Shown here piece after piece: positions 32,656 to 40,442 of a stretch of 64,000 bases of DNA; the first letter of the stretch is position 1, and each line of letters starts with the position of its first letter. A program made the position numbers and the translations under genes. Origin of the DNA: Arthrobacter bambusae (GTDB lineage Bacteria; Actinomycetota; Actinomycetes; Actinomycetales; Micrococcaceae); NCBI RefSeq assembly GCF_022606295.1, contig NZ_JAHHZS010000020.1, positions 25,543 to 89,542 on the forward strand, in the 5' to 3' direction. The notes under the pieces are model-generated. The model saw only the letters and a program-made list of their open reading frames with translations. It was not told the DNA's origin and did not search any database.

Positions 32656-33864
32656 TTAGTTGAGGGCGCTGACTGCCTTGTGGATCGAGTCCACGCCGGC
32701 GTTGATGGTCTCCAGCGATGTGGCGAAGGAGATCCGGAAGTAAGGGCCAAGGCCATACGCCGAGCCCTGGATGACGGCGACCGCGGCCGCGTTGAGGAGG
32801 TACATCGTGAAGTCCTGGTCGTTCTCGATGACCGTGCCGTCCGGAGCTGTCTTGCCGATGACGCCGCTGCAGTTCACGTAGGCGTAGAAGGCGCCCTCGG
32901 CGGGCGCAACGGAAAGTCCCTCGATGGCGTTGAGGCCTTCGACGGCGACATCCCGGCGCTTGCGGTACACCTCCACGCTGTCCCGGACGAACGACTGGTC
33001 CCCGTTCAGCGCGGCTGCCGCCGCTGCTTGGCTGACCGACGACGGGCAGGAGGAGGTCTGCGACTGCAGCTTGTTCATCGCTGCGATCAAAGGCGCCGGA
33101 CCCACACCGTAGCCAAGGCGCCAACCGGTCATGGCATAGGCCTTGGAGACGCCGTTGACCAGGAGGATGCGGTCGCGGAGGGACGGAACGGCAGTGACGA
33201 GGCTCGTCACCCGGCCGTCCCCGAAGTGGATTTCGTCATAGATCTCATCGGTGAGGACGTAGACGTTCGGGAATTCCTCAAGGACGGAGCCGAGCGCCTG
33301 CAGTTCTTCGCGTGAGTACACCGCGCCCGTCGGGTTGGACGGAGCGTTGAGGATGAGCCACTTGGTCTTGGCAGTGATGGCTTCGCGGAGGACGCCCGGG
33401 GTGAGTTTGAAGCCGGTGTCTTCTCCGCAAGCGACGATCACGGGCGTGCCGTCGTTGGCGAGGACCATGTCCGGGTACGACACCCAGTACGGTGCCGGGA
33501 CGATGACCTCGTCGCCGTCGTTGAGCGATGCCATGAGCGCAACGTAGATGACTTGCTTGGCGCCGCCGCCGATGGTCAGCTGGTTCGCTGCGTAATGCAC
33601 GCCGGTGTGGCTTTCAATCCGACGGAGGATGGCGGCCTGCAGCTCGGGCGTCCCAGTCACCGAGGTGTATTTGGTCTGGCCGGCGTTGATCGCTTCGATA
33701 GCGGCCGCCTTGATGTGGTCAGGGGTGTCGAAGTCCGGCTCGCCGACGGTCAGGTCGATGATCGGGATGCCTTCGGCTCGTAGTTCACGGACGCGGGCGG
33801 CGGCCGCAACGCTCGCTGAGGACTTGATGCGTGTGACCCTCGACGCCGGCAGGTACTCGGACAT
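32656..33864 (-). CDS. Pyridoxal-phosphate aminotransferase, aspartate aminotransferase family
   Basis: 402 residues of the class I aminotransferase group: IPIIDLTVGEPDFDTPDHIK, TKYTSVTGTPELQAAIL, LILNAPSNPTGAVYSREEL-type WLILNAPSNPTGAVYSREEL, ILLVNGVSKAYAMTGWRLGY (PLP lysine) and PYFRISFATS. It probably transfers amino groups between aspartate-like donors and 2-oxoglutarate. RraA-like gene follows after 44 bases on the same strand. Promoter region upstream carries twin palindromes at 33995-34044. Confidence 0.92.
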   Translation of the reverse strand: MSEYLPASRVTRIKSSASVAAAARVRELRAEGIPIIDLTVGEPDFDTPDHIKAAAIEAINAGQTKYTSVTGTPELQAAILRRIESHTGVHYAANQLTIGGGAKQVIYVALMASLNDGDEVIVPAPYWVSYPDMVLANDGTPVIVACGEDTGFKLTPGVLREAITAKTKWLILNAPSNPTGAVYSREELQALGSVLEEFPNVYVLTDEIYDEIHFGDGRVTSLVTAVPSLRDRILLVNGVSKAYAMTGWRLGYGVGPAPLIAAMNKLQSQTSSCPSSVSQAAAAAALNGDQSFVRDSVEVYRKRRDVAVEGLNAIEGLSVAPAEGAFYAYVNCSGVIGKTAPDGTVIENDQDFTMYLLNAAAVAVIQGSAYGLGPYFRISFATSLETINAGVDSIHKAVSALN

Positions 33865-34171
33865 TTGTCTTCTCCAGAATCGTGAAACTCAGGATTCGGG
33901 TGTCGAATCCCCAATTTCGAGACTAGGCACTGCCGGGCGCCGTGGATAAGACCTAATGTGCGTGGATCAATAAGAGAGTCTTATGACCCCCTGTCCCGTA
34001 TGGGAATTCCACGCACCATTCGGGAATTTTGTGTCCCATATGGGGAATCTTCTATGCACTTTCCTTATGGGTTCACGCGGTATTGGTATTTCCGCAGCCC
34101 TGCGAACGGGGCCTAGATTCTTCAGATCAGGGAAGCCGTGATCCATCGGGACCGGGTCGGAAAGGGAGTAC
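33865..34171. other. Divergent intergenic region
   Basis: 307 bases between the aminotransferase and the 178-aa hypothetical gene. It contains the twin CCCRTATGGG palindromes and otherwise A/T-rich promoter-like sequence; no gene is supported. Confidence 0.5.
33995..34044. promoter_or_regulatory. Twin CCCRTATGGG palindromes
   Basis: TGTCCCGTATGGGAA and TGTCCCATATGGGGAA contain perfect 10-bp palindromes CCCGTATGGG (33995-34004) and CCCATATGGG (34035-34044), centred 40 bases apart, between the divergent aspartate aminotransferase and hypothetical gene starts. The regular spacing, about four helical turns, suggests cooperative binding of a regulator. Confidence 0.5.
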
Positions 34172-34708
34172 ATGCAAGCTCAACCAGGGTCCACTCCCCG
34201 CCGCTCGACAACCGGCAGGTACACCTACCGCGCCAAGGCGCCAGTGGAGCGTGAAGACCGCGCGCCGGCCACCGGTGAACACAACAAGCTCATCCATTCG
34301 CTCACAGCCCATAAGCAACTCCTATCTCAAGCGACAAGCGCCATCCGGGCATTGACCGCTGCCCGGAACGAGATGATCGCCCAGGCCCTTGAAGACGGGC
34401 TCACCTTGGCCACAATTTCCGCGCTGACCGGGGAAAATATTCGGGCCGTCCGAACTATCGGTTTGGCTTATGACGACCTTCACCCGAGCGAGCTTCCGCG
34501 AGGCGCGCACGTGGATGGCCTGAAGGCGAAAAGCGAGCAACTCAAAGCAGCCGAAAGGCACCGCGACCAGATCGTTAATCAGCGGGAAGCGTTGATTGTC
34601 ACTGCGCTCCGCACCCAAGCTTGCGATGAACTTGAACTTGCTTCGCTGACCGGCCTCACGCCCGACCATATCCGCAGGTCAACGCGGGGCATCGCGCGCT
34701 CCGCCTAG
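34172..34708 (+). CDS. Hypothetical protein with two helix-turn-helix-like segments
   Basis: 178 residues. A basic N-terminus (about 1-35) is followed by two similar units, LALEDGLTLATISALTGENI-like QALEDGLTLATISALTGENI and DELELASLTGLTPDHIRRST, each resembling a helix-turn-helix of a HTH DNA-binding domain, linked by a Lys/Glu-rich helical spacer. It could bind DNA but belongs to no family I recognise. GGGAG lies just ahead of the ATG. Confidence 0.6.
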   Translation: MQAQPGSTPRRSTTGRYTYRAKAPVEREDRAPATGEHNKLIHSLTAHKQLLSQATSAIRALTAARNEMIAQALEDGLTLATISALTGENIRAVRTIGLAYDDLHPSELPRGAHVDGLKAKSEQLKAAERHRDQIVNQREALIVTALRTQACDELELASLTGLTPDHIRRSTRGIARSA

Positions 34709-34740
34709 CTTCCACGGGCCAGCCCAGACGGCGCCCCTAA

Positions 34741-34806
34741 CCCAACTGACTGACAGTTGTTGTCGTTATGAGGCGTCAAAACGACAACAACTGCGAGTTA
34801 GTTGGG
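34741..34806. repeat. 66-bp palindromic repeat, copy A
   Basis: Starts CCCAACTGACTGACAGTTG and ends in the complementary GAGTTAGTTGGG; the arms match at 25 of 28 positions around a short centre (ATGAGGCGTC). The same 66-bp element occurs in the opposite orientation at 38155-38220. It lies in the gap after the 178-aa gene, before the convergent 145-aa gene. Confidence 0.8.
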
Positions 34807-34820
34807 AGTGCTTACTTCGT

Positions 34821-35258
34821 TCACTCTTTCTTTGCGGGCGGCGTCCTGCAGCTGAACAGTTCCTGTGTTCCTGTTTTCCTGGCGATGAGCACCGTCAATG
34901 CGCGGGCTGACGGAGAAATCGGTTCAAAATGTTGGATTGATCGCGCACCAACGTTCCAGATGCGCATTACGCCCAGCACCCGGTCGTGCTCATCCGTGGC
35001 GACCAAGGGTGGACTTCCCTGCCCTGCCATGGGCCTGCGTTTCCAGCACAGACTGACCACCGTCGCGTGCTCCCAGAATTCCACGGCGGTTACGAAGAAT
35101 TCGTGTCCCTCATCGTCCAGGAACAATCCCGACTGCGGGACGTAAACCGCCCGAAGATCGTACTCCACAGGGCCTGAACGCCTTTCAGCCGGCGGTTGGG
35201 CGGTGACTGCAGATTGTTGACGACTGAGATCTGGTTGCGGGACCACGGCATGCTCCAT
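34821..35258 (-). CDS. Hypothetical protein
   Basis: 145 residues of unknown family. It begins with a Pro/Arg/Ser-rich stretch and continues with a soluble, beta-rich part: VEYDLRAVYVPQSGLFLDDE, VEFWEHATVVSLCWKRRPMA, and VLGVMRIWNVGARSIQHFEP. No signal peptide or membrane segment. It is convergent with the gene at 34172, with copy A of the palindromic repeat between them. Confidence 0.5.
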   Translation of the reverse strand: MEHAVVPQPDLSRQQSAVTAQPPAERRSGPVEYDLRAVYVPQSGLFLDDEGHEFFVTAVEFWEHATVVSLCWKRRPMAGQGSPPLVATDEHDRVLGVMRIWNVGARSIQHFEPISPSARALTVLIARKTGTQELFSCRTPPAKKE

Positions 35259-35363
35259 TGAAATTGCGGCCGACCCCCTCCTCGACCGCCCCCGAGCGGC
35301 CTCGGGATATCCAATGTAGCTCCGTCCAAGGACCTCGGGAAGAGTGCCGACTACCTACCTAGT

Positions 35364-36212
35364 TCAGTAGCTCGACGGCGCGTCACCTGTCCCGCCAAGG
35401 GGAGCTCCGCCGTCGGGCGCTGTTGGGATGAACTTGTCCGCGAGCGCTTCGGTGCCGCGCGCCAGCAGCGCGACATCGGCGCCGACCAGCACGAACGACG
35501 CCCCGGCGTCCATGTACGCACGCGCTGTGGCTTCGTTGAAGGCGTTCACGCCGGCGGGCTTGCCCGCGGTCTTCGCCGCGGTGATGCAGTGCTCGACGGC
35601 GGCACGCACCTTGGGGTGTTCCTGCTCGCCGAGCAGGCCCATGGACGCGGCGAGGTCGGAGGGTCCGAGGAAGATGGCGTCGACGCCGTCGACCGCAAGG
35701 ATCTCCTCGACCGCGGCGACGGCGGCGTCGGTTTCGATCTGGACCGTGACGCTGATGGTTCCGGCGGACCGGGCGAGGTAGTCCGGGATGCGGTTCCAGC
35801 GCGAGGCCCGCGCCAGGGCCGAGCCGACCCCCCGGACCCCGTGCGGCGGGTAGCGCACGGCCGCGACGGCGGCCTTTGCTTCCGCGGCGGAGTTGACCAT
35901 GGGGATCAGCAGGTCCTGCACGCCCAGGTCCAGGTATTGCTTGAGCAGCACGGTGTCGTTGACCGGCGGTCGGACGACGGCCTGGACGGGGTAGCCGCGG
36001 ACGGCCTGGAGCTGGGCGAGGATGGATTCGAGGCCGTTGGGGCTGTGTTCGGCATCGATCAGGAGCCAGTCCAGCCCGGCCCCGGCGCACAGTTCGGCGA
36101 TGAGCGGGCTGCCCGAGCACACCCACATCCCGACGAGGGGCCGGCCGGCAGGGCCGGCTTGGTTCCGCAGGGCGTCGCGGAACGTGCGGTCTGGTTCTAC
36201 TCGAACCGGCAT
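35364..36212 (-). CDS. hpaI: HpcH/HpaI aldolase (4-hydroxy-2-oxoheptanedioate aldolase)
   Basis: 282 residues of the class II HpcH/HpaI aldolase family: VGMWVCSGSPLIAELCAGAG, LDWLLIDAEHSPNGLES, DLGVQDLLIPMVNSAAEAKA, and IETDAAVAAVEEILAVDGVD, DAIFLGPSDLAASMGLLG. It cleaves 4-hydroxy-2-oxoheptanedioate to pyruvate and succinate semialdehyde in the 4-HPA pathway. ATG at 36212 overlaps the end of hpaH by 16 bases; last gene of the operon. Confidence 0.93.
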   Translation of the reverse strand: MPVRVEPDRTFRDALRNQAGPAGRPLVGMWVCSGSPLIAELCAGAGLDWLLIDAEHSPNGLESILAQLQAVRGYPVQAVVRPPVNDTVLLKQYLDLGVQDLLIPMVNSAAEAKAAVAAVRYPPHGVRGVGSALARASRWNRIPDYLARSAGTISVTVQIETDAAVAAVEEILAVDGVDAIFLGPSDLAASMGLLGEQEHPKVRAAVEHCITAAKTAGKPAGVNAFNEATARAYMDAGASFVLVGADVALLARGTEALADKFIPTAPDGGAPLGGTGDAPSSY

Positions 36213-36982
36213 GTGACCACTCCCAAGGGTCCGTAGTCGGCGTGGACGGTATCGCCTTTGTACACCCACAGGGGGCGGGTGAAGGAGCCGGCGAGGATGA
36301 TCTCCCCGGCTTTCAGCCCGTCGCCGTGCGGGGCGATCTTGTTGGCGAGCCAGTGCACGCCGTTGGCGGGGTGGTCCAGGACGCCCGCGGCGACGCCGGT
36401 TTCCTCGACGGTCTGGTTCTTGTACAGGATCGCCGATACCCAGCGGAGGTCGACGGCGTCCGGGCGGACCGGACGCCCGCCCACCACCATGGCACCCATG
36501 GCCGCGTTGTCCGAGATGGTGTCCACGATGGTCCGGCCCTCCATCTCGATCCTGGAATCCAGGATCTCAAGGGCCGGAACCACGTAATCGGTGGCGTTCA
36601 GGACGTCGAAGATCGTACAACCCGGGCCCTTGAGCCCGTCCTTGAGCACGAACGCCAGTTCCACCTCGACGCGCGGGTGGGTGTACTGGTCCCACGCCAC
36701 GGAGCAGCCGGTTTCCAGGACCATGTCGTCGAAGATCGCGCCATAGTCCGGTTCAGTGATGCCCGTGGCAGCCTGCATGGCCTTGGACGTCAGCCCGATC
36801 TTGCGGCCCACCAGCCTCCGGCCAGCTTCCTCGTTGCGGCGCCGCCACAACTGCTGCACCGCATAGGAATCCTCCACCGTCATCTCCGGGTAGCGGGCAG
36901 TCAGCCGCGGCACCGGGGTCCGGGACCGGCCGGCTTCCAACAGTTCATCGGCAATGGTTTCTATCGTCTTCGGGTCAAGCAT
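36197..36982 (-). CDS. hpaH: 2-oxo-hept-3-ene-1,7-dioate hydratase
   Basis: 261 residues of the fumarylacetoacetase-like hydratase family: GLTSKAMQAATGITEPDYG, CSVAWDQYTHPRVEVELAFVL, and YVVPALEILDSRIEMEGR, NGVHWLANKIAPHGDGLKAG. It hydrates 2-oxo-hept-3-ene-1,7-dioate before the HpaI step. ATG at 36982 has GGAG ten bases upstream. It overlaps hpaI. Confidence 0.9.
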   Translation of the reverse strand: MLDPKTIETIADELLEAGRSRTPVPRLTARYPEMTVEDSYAVQQLWRRRNEEAGRRLVGRKIGLTSKAMQAATGITEPDYGAIFDDMVLETGCSVAWDQYTHPRVEVELAFVLKDGLKGPGCTIFDVLNATDYVVPALEILDSRIEMEGRTIVDTISDNAAMGAMVVGGRPVRPDAVDLRWVSAILYKNQTVEETGVAAGVLDHPANGVHWLANKIAPHGDGLKAGEIILAGSFTRPLWVYKGDTVHADYGPLGVVTCRFE

Positions 36983-37036
36983 CTCCACACTCCGTTTCGG
37001 CCATCCTGCGGTCAGCATACGTTGAGGGCTGAGGGC

Positions 37037-38125
37037 CTAGAGCTGCGAGCCGACCTTGAAACCCATCTTTTCCCCCGCGGGGCCGCCATCGGGCTGGCGG
37101 GTGTAGGAGAACCCGTCGGCACCGACCGTGACCGCCATTTCGCTCTTTTCCTCGCGGACGACGACCGGCTGGGGGTTGCCGTCCAGGTCCAGGACGAGGG
37201 AGGCCTCGGTGTACCAGGACGGGACGACGGGGTTGCCCCACCAGTCGCGGCGCTGGTTGTCGTGCACGTCCCAGGTGACGGTGGGGTTGTCGGGATCGCC
37301 CGTGTAGTAGTCCTGGGTGTAGATCTCGATGCGGTGCCCGTCCGGGTCCAGGATGTACAGGTAGAACGCGTTGGACACGCCGTGCCGGCCGGGGCCGCGT
37401 TCGATCCGGTCGCTGATGCGCAGGGCGCCCATCTTGTCGCAGATCTGGATGATGTTGTGCTTCTCGTGCGTCGAGAACGCGATGTGGTGCAGGCGGGGTC
37501 CGTTGCCGCCGGTCAGGGCGGTGTCGTGCACAGTCTGCTTGCGGTGCATCCACGCGGCGTAGGTGACGCCGTCGGAGTCCTTGATGTCTTCCGAGACCCG
37601 GAAGCCGAGGTCCTCGAGGTAGGCCCGGCCCCTGGGGACGTCGGGGGTGACCTGGTTGAAGTGGTCCAGGCGGACGAGCTCGCCGGCGGAGTAGAGGTCG
37701 TAGCGCTGGGTGAGGCGTTCCACGTGCTCGGTCTCGTAGAAGAACTCGTACGGGAAGCCCAGGGGGTCCTCGACGCGGACGGAGTCGCCAACGCCCTTGG
37801 TGAAGCCGTCCTTGCGGCGTTCCACCCGGCAGCCGAGCTCGCGGTAGTAGGCCTCGGCGGCGTCCACCTCGGCCGGGGACTTCACCCGGTACGCGAACGC
37901 GGCCGCGGCAGCGACCGGTCCCTTGCGCAGGACCAGGTTGTGGTGGATGAACTCCTCGAAGGAGCGCAGGTAGATGGTGTCCTCGTCTTCCTCGGTCACG
38001 TGCAGGCCGAGCAGGTCCACGTAGAACTCACGGGATTTGGCGAGGTCCGTGACGACGAGTTCGAGGTAGGCGCAGCGGACAATATCCGGCGCCGGGACGG
38101 TGGGGGTGGGAACGAAGTTGCTCAT
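37037..38125 (-). CDS. hpaD: 3,4-dihydroxyphenylacetate (homoprotocatechuate) 2,3-dioxygenase
   Basis: 362 residues, the length of the vicinal-oxygen-chelate (type I extradiol) homoprotocatechuate dioxygenase. The N-terminal module CAYLELVVTDLAKSREFYVD is followed by the catalytic module with metal ligands in LRLDHFNQVTPDVPRGRAYL-like VRLDHFNQVTPDVPRGRAYL (His) and LHHIAFSTHEKHNIIQICDK (His), and HRIEIYTQDYYTG (Glu). It opens the aromatic ring between C2 and C3. The ATG at 38125 is chosen over an overlong upstream frame; copy B of the palindromic repeat lies just upstream. Confidence 0.95.
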   Translation of the reverse strand: MSNFVPTPTVPAPDIVRCAYLELVVTDLAKSREFYVDLLGLHVTEEDEDTIYLRSFEEFIHHNLVLRKGPVAAAAAFAYRVKSPAEVDAAEAYYRELGCRVERRKDGFTKGVGDSVRVEDPLGFPYEFFYETEHVERLTQRYDLYSAGELVRLDHFNQVTPDVPRGRAYLEDLGFRVSEDIKDSDGVTYAAWMHRKQTVHDTALTGGNGPRLHHIAFSTHEKHNIIQICDKMGALRISDRIERGPGRHGVSNAFYLYILDPDGHRIEIYTQDYYTGDPDNPTVTWDVHDNQRRDWWGNPVVPSWYTEASLVLDLDGNPQPVVVREEKSEMAVTVGADGFSYTRQPDGGPAGEKMGFKVGSQL

Positions 38126-38154
38126 GGGATTCTCTCTTCTTTGAAAGGGTGTCA

Positions 38155-38220
38155 CCCAACTGACTCGCAGTAAGTGTCGTTTTGGAGCCTCATAACGACA
38201 ACAAGTGCGAGTCAGTTGGG
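38155..38220. repeat. 66-bp palindromic repeat, copy B
   Basis: Inverse copy of the element at 34741-34806, again 66 bases, with CCCAACTGACTCGCAGTAAG on one end and the complement on the other. The reverse complement aligns with copy A along its full length with a few mismatches. It lies in the hpaE-hpaD gap inside the HPA operon, where it may form a strong RNA hairpin. Confidence 0.8.
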
Positions 38221-38235
38221 CTGGATGGGCGTTGG

Positions 38236-39750
38236 TTAGGCGCCGAACTTGGGGGTGTGCACGGTGCCGAGGGTGATGTGGACGGCTTGCTGGTCGGTGT
38301 AGAAATCGATCGAGCGGTAGCCGCCTTCGTGGCCCAGGCCCGAGGCCTTCACGCCGCCGAACGGGGTGCGCAGGTCCCGGACGTTGTGGCTGTTGAGCCA
38401 CACCATGCCGGCCTCGACGTTCTGGGCGAAGTTGTGCGCGCGGGTCAGGTTCTGGGTCCAGATGTAGGCCGCCAGGCCGTATTTGGTGTTGTTCGCGAGG
38501 GCGAGGGCTTCGTCGTCGCTCTCGAAGGGGGTGATCGCGACGACGGGTCCGAAGATCTCCTCCTGGAAGATCCGGGCGTCGGGTGCGACGTCGGCGAACA
38601 CGGTGGGCGCGATGTAGTTGCCTTCCGGGAGGTGAGCCGGGCGCCCGCCGCCGGCCAACAGCCGGCCCTCGGTTTTGCCGATCTCCACGTAGGAGGCGAC
38701 CTTGGCGTAGTGCTCGGGGTGGACGAGGGCACCGACCTGGGTCTTGGGGTCGTGCGGGTCCCCGACGACGATGTTCTTCGCGCGGGCGGCGTACTTTTCG
38801 CAGAACTCCTCATAGATGGCGCGTTCGACGAGGATCCGCGAGCCGGCGGTGCAGCGTTCTCCGTTGAGGGAGAAGACCCCGAACAGGGCCGAATCGATCG
38901 CGGCATCCAGATCGGCGTCGGCGAATACGACGCACGGAGACTTGCCGCCGAGTTCCATGGACAGGCCCTTGAGGTTGGCTGCGGCGTTGCGGAAGATCGT
39001 CTGGCCCGTAGTGGTCTCCCCGGTGAAGGAGATCAGCGGCACGTCCGGGTGCTTCACGAGGGCGTCGCCGGCTTCCTCGCCGAGGCCGTTGACCAGGTTG
39101 AACACGCCGTCGGGCAGTCCGGCGTCCTTGAAGATCTGCGCCCAGAGCGAGGCCGAGAGCGGGGTGAACTCGGCCGGTTTCAGGACCACGGTGTTGCCGG
39201 TGGCCAAGGCCGGGGCGAGCTTCCAGGACTCGAGCATGAACGGGGTGTTCCACGGCGTGATCAGGCCCGCGACGCCGATCGGCTTGCGGTTCACGTAGTT
39301 GATCTGCGAACCCGGGACCTTCATGGCGTCGTCGAACTGGGCCACGATCAGGTCGGCGAAGAAACGGAAGTTCTCGGCCGCGCGCAACGCCTGACCCTTG
39401 GCCTGGGTGATCGGCAGGCCGGTGTCGAAGGTCTCCAGTTCGGCGAGGCGCTCCTCCTGGGCTTCGACGGCGTCGGCGATCCTGTTCAGGACGCGGGCGC
39501 GTTCGCGCGGCTTCATCTTCGGCCACGGACCGCTCACGAAGGCTTCGCGGGCGGCGGCGACGGCAAGGTCGACGTCTTCCTTTTGCCCGGCCGCGGCGGT
39601 GGCGTAGTTGGAGTTGGATACCGGGTCCAGGACATCGAAGGTCTTCCCGGACACCGAGTCAACGAACCGGCCATCGATGAAGTGCTGGATGTGGGAAGGA
39701 AGGTCCTTCGGGACGTAATGGGTGGTGGTTTCTGGTGCAGTGAACGTCAT
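38236..39750 (-). CDS. hpaE: 5-carboxymethyl-2-hydroxymuconate semialdehyde dehydrogenase
   Basis: 504-residue aldehyde dehydrogenase. Landmarks: ALATGNTVVLKPAEFTPLSA, INFSG-like ISFTGETTTGQTIFRNAA, MELGGKSPCVVFADADLDAA (catalytic Glu), LNGERCTAGSRILVERAIYE (catalytic Cys), and EEIFGPVVAITPFES. It oxidises the ring-opened semialdehyde to the acid with NAD. GGAAGAGAAAC lies upstream of the ATG. It is separated from hpaD by copy B of the repeat. Confidence 0.94.
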   Translation of the reverse strand: MTFTAPETTTHYVPKDLPSHIQHFIDGRFVDSVSGKTFDVLDPVSNSNYATAAAGQKEDVDLAVAAAREAFVSGPWPKMKPRERARVLNRIADAVEAQEERLAELETFDTGLPITQAKGQALRAAENFRFFADLIVAQFDDAMKVPGSQINYVNRKPIGVAGLITPWNTPFMLESWKLAPALATGNTVVLKPAEFTPLSASLWAQIFKDAGLPDGVFNLVNGLGEEAGDALVKHPDVPLISFTGETTTGQTIFRNAAANLKGLSMELGGKSPCVVFADADLDAAIDSALFGVFSLNGERCTAGSRILVERAIYEEFCEKYAARAKNIVVGDPHDPKTQVGALVHPEHYAKVASYVEIGKTEGRLLAGGGRPAHLPEGNYIAPTVFADVAPDARIFQEEIFGPVVAITPFESDDEALALANNTKYGLAAYIWTQNLTRAHNFAQNVEAGMVWLNSHNVRDLRTPFGGVKASGLGHEGGYRSIDFYTDQQAVHITLGTVHTPKFGA

Positions 39751-39782
39751 TGTTTCTCTTCCTTTTCTGCCTTGAGGGATTG

Positions 39783-40442
39783 TCAGATGCTTTTTGCTTG
39801 TGCGAGGTAGGCATCCAAGGTGGCGGAGCGGTGGCGGCGGGCGGCTTGTTCGATGGTGTCGGCGTCGGCGTTGCTTTCAATGAGCTGAAGCAGCGCCTCG
39901 TGCTCCTTGACGGATTCCTGCGCACGGCCGGGGACGAAGCGGAACGTCGAGGCGCGGATCGACGCGAGCCGGTTCCAGCCCCGGTGCACGAGGTCCAGCA
40001 TGTGCGGATTGGGACAGTGTTCAAAGAGCACGCTGTGGAAATCCTGGTTCAACGCCGTGAAGCGGACCGGATCGAAATGCTCCAGGCAGTCGCGCATCTC
40101 CGCGTTCACCGCACGGGCCCGCGCGATCGCCACGGAATCGATCAAAGGTGCGGACAACGCCGTCGCCGCTCCCTCGATGATGCTCAGGGTCTGCATCGTG
40201 TACAAATACTCCGTGGGGTCGATACCGGAGACCGTCGCGCCGACGTTGCGCTCGAACTTCACGAGACCTTCGGCCTCCAGGCGGCGGATCGCCTCCCGGA
40301 CCGGGACCACGCTCACGCCCAGGTCCTCGGCGATCTTCGCCAGCACCAGCCGGTAACCCGGCGTGTAGGTGCCCTCCACGATGCGCGCCTTCACGGCCGC
40401 ATAGGCCTGCTCGGACTTGCTCCCGACGGCGGTTTCAGTCAC
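39783..40442 (-). CDS. GntR-family (FCD/FadR type) transcriptional regulator
   Basis: 219 residues. The N-terminal winged HTH reads YTPGYRLVLAKIAEDLGVSV then VPVREAIRRLEAEGLVKF, and the C-terminal FCD effector domain has ARARAVNAEMRDCLEHFDPV, LNQDFHSVLFEHCPNPHMLD. GTG at 40442 overlaps the stop of the FAH-RraA gene and follows GGAAGG; ATG at 40475 is an alternative. It is part of the HPA operon and most likely binds the ATCGTATACGAT palindrome at 41929-41940. Confidence 0.9.
   Translation of the reverse strand: MTETAVGSKSEQAYAAVKARIVEGTYTPGYRLVLAKIAEDLGVSVVPVREAIRRLEAEGLVKFERNVGATVSGIDPTEYLYTMQTLSIIEGAATALSAPLIDSVAIARARAVNAEMRDCLEHFDPVRFTALNQDFHSVLFEHCPNPHMLDLVHRGWNRLASIRASTFRFVPGRAQESVKEHEALLQLIESNADADTIEQAARRHRSATLDAYLAQAKSI

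Noticed and set aside
36242..38173. A 643-codon plus-strand frame
   Set aside because: Antisense to hpaH and hpaD; no family resemblance.
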